Positions 1-7,107 of a DNA stretch of 9,949 nt are shown here, piece after piece. Position 1 is the stretch's first letter, and the number at the start of each line of letters is the position of its first letter. The stretch spans positions 1 to 9,949 of the forward strand of contig UQVG01000063.1 of the NCBI GenBank assembly GCA_900544435.1, in the 5' to 3' direction. Source of the stretch: an uncultured Erysipelotrichaceae bacterium. GTDB lineage: Bacteria > Bacillota_I > Bacilli_A > Erysipelotrichales > Coprobacillaceae. The translations under genes were made by a program, and so were the position numbers. The notes beneath the pieces were generated by a model, which saw only the letters and a program-made list of their open reading frames with translations, was not told the origin of the DNA and ran no database searches.

Positions 1-886
1 ATGTTGCTACATAAGGAATAAGTTTATAAACAACACTTGGGAAACCTAATGCTGATAAAAATGGAATTGCTGTATAAGTATATGCTAATGTCTTCATAAT
101 TCCAAAGAATAATGAAGCAGCAGCAATACGATATGGTTGCCAGTTACCAAAGATTAAGATTGCAAGAGCTAAGAATCCATAACCACCAACATCACTATTG
201 AATACAGTTGAAATTGGGATGATATAAATAAGTCCACCTATACCACCTAAAAATCCAGATAATAGAACACCCATATAACGATATTTATAAACACTTACAC
301 CTGCAGCATCAGCAGCTTGAGGATTTTCACCACAAGCACGTAATCTCAATCCTGCTTTTGTTTTATTTAAGAAAATAACCGATAAAATCAAAATAACAAT
401 TCCAAGATAAGTTGTAATATAAGCACCTTTAAATAAGATAGGTCCTAAAATTGGAATTTGTGATAAAACAGGAATTTCATGAATTCTAAATGTATTTGAA
501 AAAGGTACACTTGAATTTCCATTGAAAATCAATTTAGCTAAGAAAAGTCCTAACCCAGGAGCTAACATATTGATAGCAGTTCCTGAGATTGTTTGGTCAG
601 CTTTTAAGTTGATAGCTGCAAAAGCATGTAATAAACTTAATAACATTCCAAATATTCCTGCCACAATTAAAGCTAAAATCAATAATACTTGTGGATTCAT
701 TGATGTATTTGCTGATTGCATTAAATAAATAAAATAAACTCCAACAAACGCCCCACCAATCATGATTCCTTCCAACGCGATATTAACAACTCCGCTTCGT
801 TCACTAAACATTCCACCTAAAGCAACTACCAAAAGAGGAATTGTAAAGACTAATGTTTGATTTAAGACATTTAAAATAATATCCAT
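1..886 (-). CDS. nupQ: Nucleoside-type ABC transporter permease, NupQ/YufQ-like (3' end cut by window edge)
   Basis: This is the second integral membrane subunit of a BMP-linked ABC importer (BPD_transp_2 family), expected to form the substrate channel with the NupP-like protein. The frame opens with ATG at 886-884 and stays open to base 2, giving 295 residues starting MDIILNVLNQ. Family members run a little over 300 residues, so only a short C-terminal piece is missing. The protein is very hydrophobic, with about eight membrane segments. Near the N-terminus it has FSERSGVVNIALEG (residues 27-40), typical of this family. The cytoplasmic motif TKAGLRLRACGENPQAADA (175-193) probably contacts the ATPase. 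A strong AAGGAGG lies 9 bases before the start, inside the end of the upstream permease gene. The two genes share one base (TAATG), which suggests coupled translation. The substrate is inferred from the neighbours; purine nucleosides are most likely, though related systems carry other small molecules. Confidence 0.93.
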   Translation of the reverse strand, partial: MDIILNVLNQTLVFTIPLLVVALGGMFSERSGVVNIALEGIMIGGAFVGVYFIYLMQSANTSMNPQVLLILALIVAGIFGMLLSLLHAFAAINLKADQTISGTAINMLAPGLGLFLAKLIFNGNSSVPFSNTFRIHEIPVLSQIPILGPILFKGAYITTYLGIVILILSVIFLNKTKAGLRLRACGENPQAADAAGVSVYKYRYMGVLLSGFLGGIGGLIYIIPISTVFNSDVGGYGFLALAILIFGNWQPYRIAAASLFFGIMKTLAYTYTAIPFLSALGFPSVVYKLIPYVAT

Positions 887-1977
887 TATTCTTGACCTCC
901 TTCAATTGCAGTTTCTTTTTTATGCTTTTTCTTATCACGATTTTGTAAATATAAACGAATCATTAATGCAAACGAACTAAAATAAATGATTACAGCCGAA
1001 ATAACATCAATAATTTCAACTGGAATATTACATGCTTGCATATAATTTCCACCAACATTAATATAAGATACAAATAATGCAGCTAAAATGCATCCAAGTG
1101 GGCTATTCATTCCAAGTAACGCAACCGGAATTCCATTAAATCCTTCTGGAAGTGTAACTTCGGCAGTTGTAAAGGCTCTACCTGTTCCACCAATATAAAC
1201 AAGTCCACCACCAATACCTGAGAAAAATCCTGAAATAACCATTGATAAGATAACAATTTTCTTTTCAGACATTCCTGCATAACGACTTGCTTCTGGATTA
1301 TAACCACATGCTTTTAATTCATAACCAAACGTTGTTTTATTTAAAATAATATAAGCAACTACACATAATGCAATGGCAATAATAATACCCCCATTAACAT
1401 CCGATCCTGGGAAAATGTGATTTAATCCCATTTTAGGAACAGCAATCCTTGATGTTTGAGAACGAGCACCAGCCGAATCATAAATAAATGCTTTAACTCC
1501 TTCAATAACAAGATACATACCAATATAGTTAAACATAATACCAGAAATAACGATATTTACATTTCTATACGCTTTTAAAATTCCCGGAATCAATGCCCAA
1601 ATTGCTCCAGCAAGTCCAGCAGCAATCAAACAAATAATCCATAGTAATGAATCAGGTACAGTTTGATAAAGAGTATTAGCTAAAAATAATGCCACGAATC
1701 CTCCAACTGTGTATTGACCAGTTGTTCCAATGTTAAAGTTACCACATTTAAATGCAAACGCAACAGATAACCCAGTCATCATAATTGGAATTGCTGAATA
1801 AAGGACTTGTCCAGTACTTCTTAATCCTTTATAAAATCCCCCAGACATCATAATTCCCATTGCTCTAAAAGCTTGAGATGGATTTGCTATTAAAATAACA
1901 ATAAATCCAATAAGTAATCCAATTAATATTGCAAGTAAAGAAGCTATCAGATTTTGTTTTGATTCACTATTTTTCAT
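886..1977 (-). CDS. nupP: Nucleoside-type ABC transporter permease, NupP/YufP-like
   Basis: This is the first membrane subunit of the importer, 363 residues, of the BPD_transp_2 family. The frame is open up to an ATG at 2031, but I place the start at 1977 (MKNSESKQNL). GAGGTG lies 6 bases upstream of it, and the extra 18 residues look polar and unlike a permease N-terminus. The first membrane helix is at about residues 11-31. The motif FKCGNFNIGTTGQ (76-88) and the loop TTFGYELKACGYNPEASRYA (215-234) are hallmarks of sugar/nucleoside permeases of this group; the loop probably docks on the ATPase. The C-terminus is a charged tail rich in lysine (about 346-354). The start lies inside the last codons of the ATPase gene (11-base overlap), and the stop overlaps the next permease start by one base, so the three genes are probably translationally coupled. 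Confidence 0.94.
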   Translation of the reverse strand: MKNSESKQNLIASLLAILIGLLIGFIVILIANPSQAFRAMGIMMSGGFYKGLRSTGQVLYSAIPIMMTGLSVAFAFKCGNFNIGTTGQYTVGGFVALFLANTLYQTVPDSLLWIICLIAAGLAGAIWALIPGILKAYRNVNIVISGIMFNYIGMYLVIEGVKAFIYDSAGARSQTSRIAVPKMGLNHIFPGSDVNGGIIIAIALCVVAYIILNKTTFGYELKACGYNPEASRYAGMSEKKIVILSMVISGFFSGIGGGLVYIGGTGRAFTTAEVTLPEGFNGIPVALLGMNSPLGCILAALFVSYINVGGNYMQACNIPVEIIDVISAVIIYFSSFALMIRLYLQNRDKKKHKKETAIEGGQE

Positions 1978-3499
1978 ATCCTTCACCTCGTTTACTTCCC
2001 GACATATAAAGTCCCAATTCTTTTTCATCAATTTGTTTTGGATCTAAATTAGCAACGATTTCACCTTCATACATTACTAAAATACGATCTGAAACATTCA
2101 TGACTTCATCTAATTCTAATGAAACAAGTAAGACAGCTTTATTTTCATCTCTTTGTTTAACAAGTTGTTTATGAATAAACTCAATTGCACCAACGTCTAA
2201 TCCACGTGTTGGTTGTACTGCAATTAATAAATCCGAATTAGATTCAACCTCTCTAGCAATAATTGCTTTTTGTTGATTTCCTCCTGACATTCCTCTCGTA
2301 ATAGATTTTGCACCTTCACCAGAACGAACATCATACTGTTCAATTAACTTGTTCGCTGTTTCATACATTTTATCAAATTTAATAAAACCTTTATTTTGAT
2401 ATTTTGGATCAAAATAGCTTTTCAAAATAAAATTTTCAGCAAGATTATAATCTAGTACTAACCCATGTTTATGGCGATCTTCTGGAATATGAGCCATTCC
2501 CTTTAAAGAACGCGAACGAATACTTTCATGAGATAAATCTTCTCCATTTAATAAAATTTGTCCACTATTATGTTTAATAAGTCCTGATAAAGCATAAACA
2601 AGTTCAGTTTGTCCATTTCCATCAATACCCGCAATACATACGATTTCTCCTCGACGTACATTAAACGAAACATTATTTAAAATATTTTTAGAAGAATGCA
2701 CTGGTTTATAACATAAATCTTTTACTTCAAGAACAGCTTCACCTATTTGAGGTTCATCTTTTTCTACAATAAAGTTAACTTTTCGTCCAACCATCAATTC
2801 TGATAATTTTTCAGCAGATGTAGATGCCACATCAACTGTACCAATATATTTACCTTTTCTTAATATTGTACAGCGATTAGCTACAGCTTTAATTTCATTT
2901 AACTTATGAGTAATGAAAATAATAGATTTACCTTCTTTTGCTAAATCTTTCATAATTATCATTAATTCATCAATTTCTTGTGGTGTCAATACTGCTGTAG
3001 GTTCATCAAAAATTAAGACATTGTTATCTCTAAATAACATTTTTAAAATTTCTACTCTTTGTTGCATACCTACGGTAATATCAGAAATTAAAGCATCTGG
3101 ATCAACATTTAATTTATACTTTTGAGATAATTCAATAACTTTTTTTCTTGCAGCACTTTTTTGAATAAAAGTGTGTTTTGTTTCTTCAATACCTAAAATA
3201 ATATTTTCGAGTACTGTAAAATTATGTACAAGTTTAAAATGTTGATGCACCATACCAATGTTATATTTATTGGCATCATTTGGATCATTAATTTCAACAG
3301 GTTCTCCATTAATTTTTATTTGTCCTTCATCTGGTTGATATAAACCAAACAAAATAGACATTAGCGTCGATTTTCCGGCACCATTTTCTCCTAACAATGC
3401 ATGTATTTCACCTTGTTCAACTTGCAAGGTAACATTATCATTTGCCTTGATACCAGGAAACTCTTTCGTTATATTAAGCATTTCTATTGCATATGACAT
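1967..3499 (-). CDS. nupO: Nucleoside-type ABC transporter double ATP-binding protein, NupO/YufO-like
   Basis: This cytoplasmic ATPase (510 residues) contains two fused nucleotide-binding domains and powers the importer. Domain 1 has Walker A GENGAGKST (37-45), Q-loop Q86, a weak signature VGMQQ (143-147), Walker B VLIFDEPT (161-168) and H-loop H198. Domain 2 has a degenerate Walker A GIDGNGQTE (291-299, no lysine) and a good signature SGGNQQ (405-410). Its Walker B region reads LLIAVQPTRGLD (424-435), where the usual Asp-Glu pair is Val-Gln. This asymmetry is, to my knowledge, common among double ATPases of the YufO/RbsA type, so it does not suggest a broken gene. The start at 3499 (MSYAIEMLNI) is preceded by AAGGGGG at 7-base spacing; an ATG eight codons upstream (3523) falls on the putative -10 element and lacks a site. 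The 3' end overlaps the permease gene by 11 bases. Confidence 0.95.
   Translation of the reverse strand: MSYAIEMLNITKEFPGIKANDNVTLQVEQGEIHALLGENGAGKSTLMSILFGLYQPDEGQIKINGEPVEINDPNDANKYNIGMVHQHFKLVHNFTVLENIILGIEETKHTFIQKSAARKKVIELSQKYKLNVDPDALISDITVGMQQRVEILKMLFRDNNVLIFDEPTAVLTPQEIDELMIIMKDLAKEGKSIIFITHKLNEIKAVANRCTILRKGKYIGTVDVASTSAEKLSELMVGRKVNFIVEKDEPQIGEAVLEVKDLCYKPVHSSKNILNNVSFNVRRGEIVCIAGIDGNGQTELVYALSGLIKHNSGQILLNGEDLSHESIRSRSLKGMAHIPEDRHKHGLVLDYNLAENFILKSYFDPKYQNKGFIKFDKMYETANKLIEQYDVRSGEGAKSITRGMSGGNQQKAIIAREVESNSDLLIAVQPTRGLDVGAIEFIHKQLVKQRDENKAVLLVSLELDEVMNVSDRILVMYEGEIVANLDPKQIDEKELGLYMSGSKRGEGYEK
1980..1989 (-). promoter_or_regulatory. Ribosome binding site that fixes the nupP start
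   Basis: On the minus strand this reads GAGGTGAAGG and ends two bases before the ATG at 1977; GAGGTG itself is 6 bases from it. It lies within the final codons of the ATPase gene. The more distant ATG at 2031 has no comparable site, which is why the shorter permease is preferred. Confidence 0.65.
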
Positions 3500-3522
3500 T
3501 AAGCTTCCCCCTTTTCGATACA

Positions 3523-3551
3523 ATTATACATGAATTTATAAATATAGAAAA
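3523..3551 (-). promoter_or_regulatory. Possible secondary promoter for nupO-nupP-nupQ
   Basis: A perfect TATAAT (minus strand, 3528-3523) lies 23 bases upstream of the ATPase start and downstream of the intercistronic hairpin. The -35 region at the usual 17-base distance is only TTTTCT, a poor match. AT-rich spacers produce such boxes by chance, so this is a candidate only. If real, it would let the ATPase and permeases be transcribed independently of the lipoprotein gene. Confidence 0.35.
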
Positions 3552-3572
3552 GAATTTTTGTTTTTTCATAAC

Positions 3573-3598
3573 AAAAAAGCGCTAGATTACTCTAGCGC
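3573..3598 (-). terminator. Intercistronic hairpin terminator/attenuator between bmpA and nupO
   Basis: On the minus strand this is a perfect 8-bp stem GCGCTAGA/TCTAGCGC with a GTAA loop, followed directly by TTTTTTG. The stem begins 8 bases past the lipoprotein stop codon. The other strand has no T-tract after the stem, so it acts in one direction. Its position after the binding-protein gene suggests partial termination, giving more lipoprotein than ATPase and permease; stabilisation of the upstream mRNA is an alternative. Confidence 0.85.
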
Positions 3599-3606
3599 AA
3601 TTAATC

Positions 3607-4668
3607 TTATTCAAAATGTACTGTTAAATTATCAAATGAAATACCTGAAGGATTTCCAGTTTTTTCATCAACATCAGCAGATGATTTTAATTCTAAAGAA
3701 CCATCTTTAATTTTTTTATCAACAGCATCATGATCTGCTTTAGAGAAGTTCTTTAATAAACCTGGATAAACAATTCCACCAGTGTTTTTCAAAGTAACTG
3801 TTTTTCCACCTTGGAATTTATCATTTTTATAAGCAGTTAATGCTTCAATAGTAGCACCTTTTACATCTTTTAAAGCAGAAGTAATAACTGTATCAGATTC
3901 ACCGCTTTGATCAGTGTCTACACCGATAGTATATTTACCAGCTTCTTGTCCAGCAGCGAAAATTGAGTTACAGATTTGTCCACCGCAAGAGAAAATAACT
4001 TCAGTTCCACCTGCATACCAAGATGAAGCTTTAGATTTGATATCTGGTGATTCAGAGAATGTTCCAGTATATGTATAGTTAACATCAACATTAACATTCA
4101 TTTCTTTAGCAGCATCACTAGCACCTTGAAGATATCCTACACCATAGTTTTCTACAGCTGGTAAAGCCATACCACCCATGAAACCTAATTTAGTATATCC
4201 TTCTTTAACAGCAGCATATCCTGCAACATATCCAGATTCTTGTTCAGAGAATAAATAACTTACAGTGTTATCTCCAACTTTTGTTTCTCCACTACCATCT
4301 TTTTGTGGTTCAAAGTCGATTGTAACGAATTTTACATCAGGATATTTTTCTTGAGCTTGGTATAAAGCACCTGAGAAATTGAATCCTGGAGTTACAACAA
4401 CTTTAGCTCCATTATCTACAGCATCATCAATTGTAGATAATAATCCAGCTTGATCAGTGTCTTTTGGTGCATAATATTTGTATGAAATATCATTTTTTTC
4501 ACCAAATTCTTTAACACCTTCATAAGCAGATTGGTTGAATGATTTGTCAGTAACTGATCCAGAGTCAGTGATCATTGCGATTTCATAAGAATCATCGCCA
4601 CCACTTGTACATCCAGTAGCACCAAAAATCATTCCTAAGCATAAAATACTTGCGAATAATTTTTTCAT
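3607..4668 (-). CDS. bmpA: BMP family (PnrA/BmpA-like) substrate-binding lipoprotein of the ABC importer
   Basis: This is the extracytoplasmic binding protein (353 residues) that captures substrate for the importer encoded just downstream. It has a lipoprotein signal peptide: MKK, then a hydrophobic stretch, then lipobox ATGC with the lipidated cysteine at residue 20. The mature part has the BMP-family fold markers TDSGSVTDKSFNQSAYEG (34-51), VVTPGFNFSGAL (91-102), GFMGGMALPAVENYGVGYLQ (162-181) and GVDTDQSG (249-256). The Asp and Phe residues in the first block and the Asp residues in the last match positions that bind purine nucleosides in PnrA-type proteins. I infer a purine nucleoside ligand. 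The start at 4668 is chosen because GGAGG lies 9 bases upstream and the signal peptide begins there; the ATG at 4722 would add 18 residues that spoil it and lies within the promoter. The gene has its own promoter and is followed by a hairpin. Confidence 0.95.
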   Translation of the reverse strand: MKKLFASILCLGMIFGATGCTSGGDDSYEIAMITDSGSVTDKSFNQSAYEGVKEFGEKNDISYKYYAPKDTDQAGLLSTIDDAVDNGAKVVVTPGFNFSGALYQAQEKYPDVKFVTIDFEPQKDGSGETKVGDNTVSYLFSEQESGYVAGYAAVKEGYTKLGFMGGMALPAVENYGVGYLQGASDAAKEMNVNVDVNYTYTGTFSESPDIKSKASSWYAGGTEVIFSCGGQICNSIFAAGQEAGKYTIGVDTDQSGESDTVITSALKDVKGATIEALTAYKNDKFQGGKTVTLKNTGGIVYPGLLKNFSKADHDAVDKKIKDGSLELKSSADVDEKTGNPSGISFDNLTVHFE

Positions 4669-4700
4669 GTTCTTCTTCCTCCATTTAATTTTCCTATACC

Positions 4701-4729
4701 ATTGTATCATTAAAAAAAACATTTGAAAA
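4701..4729 (-). promoter_or_regulatory. Sigma-A-type promoter of the bmpA-nupOPQ operon
   Basis: On the minus strand TTTTCA (4729-4724) is separated by 17 bases from TACAAT (4706-4701). The predicted transcript start is near 4694, giving a leader of about 26 bases that holds the ribosome site GGAGGAAG. That leader is too short for a purine riboswitch. The -35 box begins only 13 bases past the T-tract of the preceding gene's terminator. Confidence 0.6.
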
Positions 4730-4742
4730 CAACTAACATACT

Positions 4743-4764
4743 AAAAAACGGCAAAATGCCGTTT
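4743..4764 (-). terminator. Rho-independent terminator of the FtsK/SpoIIIE gene
   Basis: On the minus strand the stem is AAACGGCA/TGCCGTTT (8 bp, perfect) with a TTT loop. The T-run TTTTTT closes the stem and continues past it. It begins 3 bases after the translocase stop codon. It separates the dpa-rnj-spoIIIE side from the transporter operon. Confidence 0.85.
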
Positions 4765-4767
4765 AGA

Positions 4768-7044
4768 TTAGATATCTTCTTCACTATACCCTCGTACATA
4801 CACTTCACGTGGTTTAGAACCAATTTGTGGTCCAATAATACCATCCGCTTCCAATTGATCAATAATTCTAGCAGCTTTATTATAACCTATTCTAAATTGT
4901 CTTTGTAAAAGTGAAGTACTTGCTTTTTGTGCTTGAATAACAAAAGCTCTGCACATTTCATATTCTTCATCTTCTTGTTCTTCTTTAGATGCAGCAACTG
5001 CTGAAATTGGTTTTACATTTGTATATCTTTCATCATATGACGCTTCTTGTTGCTTGGTTGTATAATAAGTGATTGCCTCTACCTCACTATCATCAACATA
5101 CGCTCCTTGTACACGAACCGGTGAATTTGAACCCATTGGTAAAAAAAGCATATCCCCTTTTCCTAATAATTTTTCCGCTCCTGTACAATCAAGAATTGTT
5201 CTAGAATCAATACTTGAAGAAACAGCAAAAGCAATTCTTGAAGGAATATTTGCCTTAATAACTCCTGTGATTATATCTGTTGATGGTCTTTGTGTCGCAA
5301 CAATTAAATGAATTCCTGCAGCACGTGCTAATTGTGCAATACGCATAATACAATCTTCAACATCCTTACTAGCAACCATCATTAAATCAGCAACTTCATC
5401 AAGAATAACTACAATATAAGGGAGTTTTTCTAATTGATGTTCTTTATCGTTTTCTTGATTTTTCTTTTCAACATATTGATTATATGTTTCAATTTTTCTA
5501 ACATTTGCCCCTGCAAATAAATCATAACGTCTTTCCATTTCAGAAACAGTCTCTCTTAAAGTAGCAGCTGCTTTTTTAGGATCAGTTACAACTGGTGCTA
5601 ATAAATGTGGTACACCATTATAATTAGATAATTCAACTTTTTTAGGATCAACTAAAATAAGTTTAACTTCATCTGGTTTTGCTCTCATCAATATACTACT
5701 AATAATTGTATTAACACATACTGATTTTCCAGACCCTGTTGCTCCTGCAATAAGTAAATGTGGCATCTTATTTAATTCAGCATAAATAACTTGACCATTG
5801 ACATCCTTACCTAAAGGCACAACAAGTTTATTATCTTTATACTTTTCAGGCATATTTTTAAATACTTCTTTAAATGAAACCATCGATGATACTAAATTAG
5901 GTATTTCTACACCGACTGCTGGTTTACCAGGAATAGGCGCTTCAATACGTATATCTTTAGCTGCCAAAGCAAGCTTTATATCATCTTGCAAAGACATAAT
6001 TTTATTAACTCTTGTTCCTGTTTCTAATTTTAATTCATATTTTGTAATTGAAGGTCCTATTGAAATATTATTAATAGAAGCATGTACACCAAATTCATTT
6101 AAGACAGCCGTAAGCCTCTCAGCACTTTCTACAGCATGGTTTTTATTTTCACCTTGTTTTTTATTAACCACATTATGTAAAAGAGAAAGTGGTGGCAAAT
6201 GGTAATCACCTAATGGAGGATTCATCATATTTTCTTCAACTTGTGTGTGTTCTTTTTTTGTTTTTTCCTCTACAACTGTTTTTTCAACGGGTTCTTTATC
6301 TACAATGTCTAATTCTTGACGCTCATCGTTAAATGTAAAAGCTTGTGGCAAAGATGCATCCTCTTTAGCAATTTCTTCAAAAATAGTACTTGGTGTTTCA
6401 TCATCTTCAAAAATTGCATCATCAAAAAAAGCAGTTTTGTTTTGTTTTTTCTTGAAAAAATTACCAAAATAATTAGAGTGTTGTTTTAAAGAATCTTTGG
6501 TTTTAGTAAAATTATTTTTTGCACGTTTTTGGATTTCTTTTTTATGCTCAAAATAAAATTTACTACCTAGTAAAATAAATCCTACTAAAACAATAAAAAC
6601 TGCTGCTATAATAGTTCCCATATAATCAAACAACGCACTTAAGCAACCATATAAAATTGCTCCTAATAATCCTCCTCTATTTAAAGGAGATTGACTAAAA
6701 TATGATTGAATTACTTTTATACCTTTAAGTGATGGCGTAGCAGAAATAAATAAAGTCAAACCAATAAAAAGTAAATAAAGCCCTACCGCTTTAGGCCCAT
6801 TAAATTTAGGAAAATCCGCTTTAATAGCAATATATCCTAATAACAAAATACAAGCAAAATAGATAATTCCATTTAAATTACCAAATAAATACATAAAAAT
6901 ATAATTTAAGTGATCACCAATAAATCCTAATTGCATCGCCGCAATTATTATTAAAAAAACAAAGAAAAGACATGTAATTCTTAATTTTAATTCTTCACTT
7001 ATTTGTTCTTGTTTACTTTTCTTTTTTCTCGCAGTTTTAGCCAT
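4768..7044 (-). CDS. spoIIIE: DNA translocase, FtsK/SpoIIIE family
   Basis: This is a membrane-anchored, ATP-driven double-stranded DNA pump acting at the division septum; in spore formers SpoIIIE moves the chromosome into the forespore. The length, 758 residues from the chosen start, fits SpoIIIE. Numbering below starts from the ATG at 7047. About four membrane segments lie at 23-162, followed by a charged linker (about 165-300) and the motor domain with Walker A GATGSGKS (435-442) and Walker B VVILDEVADLM (546-556). A winged-helix gamma domain near 700-752 contains STSLLQRQFRIGYNKAARII (710-729), which reads the polar guide sequences on the chromosome. I choose the second of two adjacent ATGs (7044) for ribosome-site spacing; 7047 is nearly as good. 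The position after the RNase J gene matches spoIIIE in Bacillus, which favours SpoIIIE over a vegetative FtsK, but both roles may belong to one protein here. Confidence 0.95.
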   Translation of the reverse strand: MAKTARKKKSKQEQISEELKLRITCLFFVFLIIIAAMQLGFIGDHLNYIFMYLFGNLNGIIYFACILLLGYIAIKADFPKFNGPKAVGLYLLFIGLTLFISATPSLKGIKVIQSYFSQSPLNRGGLLGAILYGCLSALFDYMGTIIAAVFIVLVGFILLGSKFYFEHKKEIQKRAKNNFTKTKDSLKQHSNYFGNFFKKKQNKTAFFDDAIFEDDETPSTIFEEIAKEDASLPQAFTFNDERQELDIVDKEPVEKTVVEEKTKKEHTQVEENMMNPPLGDYHLPPLSLLHNVVNKKQGENKNHAVESAERLTAVLNEFGVHASINNISIGPSITKYELKLETGTRVNKIMSLQDDIKLALAAKDIRIEAPIPGKPAVGVEIPNLVSSMVSFKEVFKNMPEKYKDNKLVVPLGKDVNGQVIYAELNKMPHLLIAGATGSGKSVCVNTIISSILMRAKPDEVKLILVDPKKVELSNYNGVPHLLAPVVTDPKKAAATLRETVSEMERRYDLFAGANVRKIETYNQYVEKKNQENDKEHQLEKLPYIVVILDEVADLMMVASKDVEDCIMRIAQLARAAGIHLIVATQRPSTDIITGVIKANIPSRIAFAVSSSIDSRTILDCTGAEKLLGKGDMLFLPMGSNSPVRVQGAYVDDSEVEAITYYTTKQQEASYDERYTNVKPISAVAASKEEQEDEEYEMCRAFVIQAQKASTSLLQRQFRIGYNKAARIIDQLEADGIIGPQIGSKPREVYVRGYSEEDI

Positions 7045-7047
7045 CAT

Positions 7048-7055
7048 ATCACCTC
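7048..7055 (-). promoter_or_regulatory. Ribosome binding site bearing on the spoIIIE start
   Basis: GAGGTGAT on the minus strand abuts the tandem ATGATG. The GAGG core is 4 bases from the first ATG (7047) and 7 bases from the second (7044), so the second is favoured by spacing. The difference is one methionine. Confidence 0.6.
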
Positions 7056-7062
7056 TTTACAT

Positions 7063-7091
7063 ATCATATTTAAATAATAAAACAAAAGCAA
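7063..7091 (-). promoter_or_regulatory. Weak candidate promoter for spoIIIE
   Basis: On the minus strand TTGCTT (7091-7086) and TATGAT (7068-7063) are separated by 17 bases. The -35 box lies inside the second arm of the rnj terminator hairpin, and the leader would be only about 10 bases, starting at or within the ribosome site. It may be chance in AT-rich DNA; otherwise spoIIIE depends on read-through from the RNase J gene. Confidence 0.25.
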
Positions 7092-7107
7092 GATATAACT
7101 TGCTTTT
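7081..7107 (-). terminator. Weak terminator overlapping the RNase J stop codon
   Basis: On the minus strand AAAAGCAAG/CTTGCTTTT form a 9-bp perfect stem with a 6-base loop, followed by GTTTTATTATTT. Only three pairs are G-C and the T-tract is interrupted, so termination is probably partial. The first arm starts within the TAA stop codon. Read-through would couple the RNase J gene to the translocase gene. Confidence 0.55.

Noticed and set aside
522..728. Plus-strand open frame of 68 codons
   Set aside because: It lies wholly opposite the NupQ-like permease, has no ribosome site, and its translation resembles no known protein.
1967..3499. Broken second ATPase domain
   Set aside because: The missing Walker A lysine and changed Walker B are, as far as I know, normal for double ATPases of this transporter group, and the frame is intact.
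4669..4742. Purine riboswitch ahead of the nucleoside transporter operon
   Set aside because: The space between terminator and start is too short and already holds a promoter; no conserved aptamer-like pairing was seen.
4723..4908. Plus-strand open frame of 61 codons starting in the bmpA promoter
   Set aside because: It runs across the spoIIIE terminator and into its 3' coding end in antisense; no ribosome site and no recognisable features.
5798..6205. Plus-strand open frame of 135 codons
   Set aside because: It is antisense to the conserved linker and motor part of the FtsK/SpoIIIE gene, with no ribosome site or plausible product; it is a shadow of codon use on the other strand.
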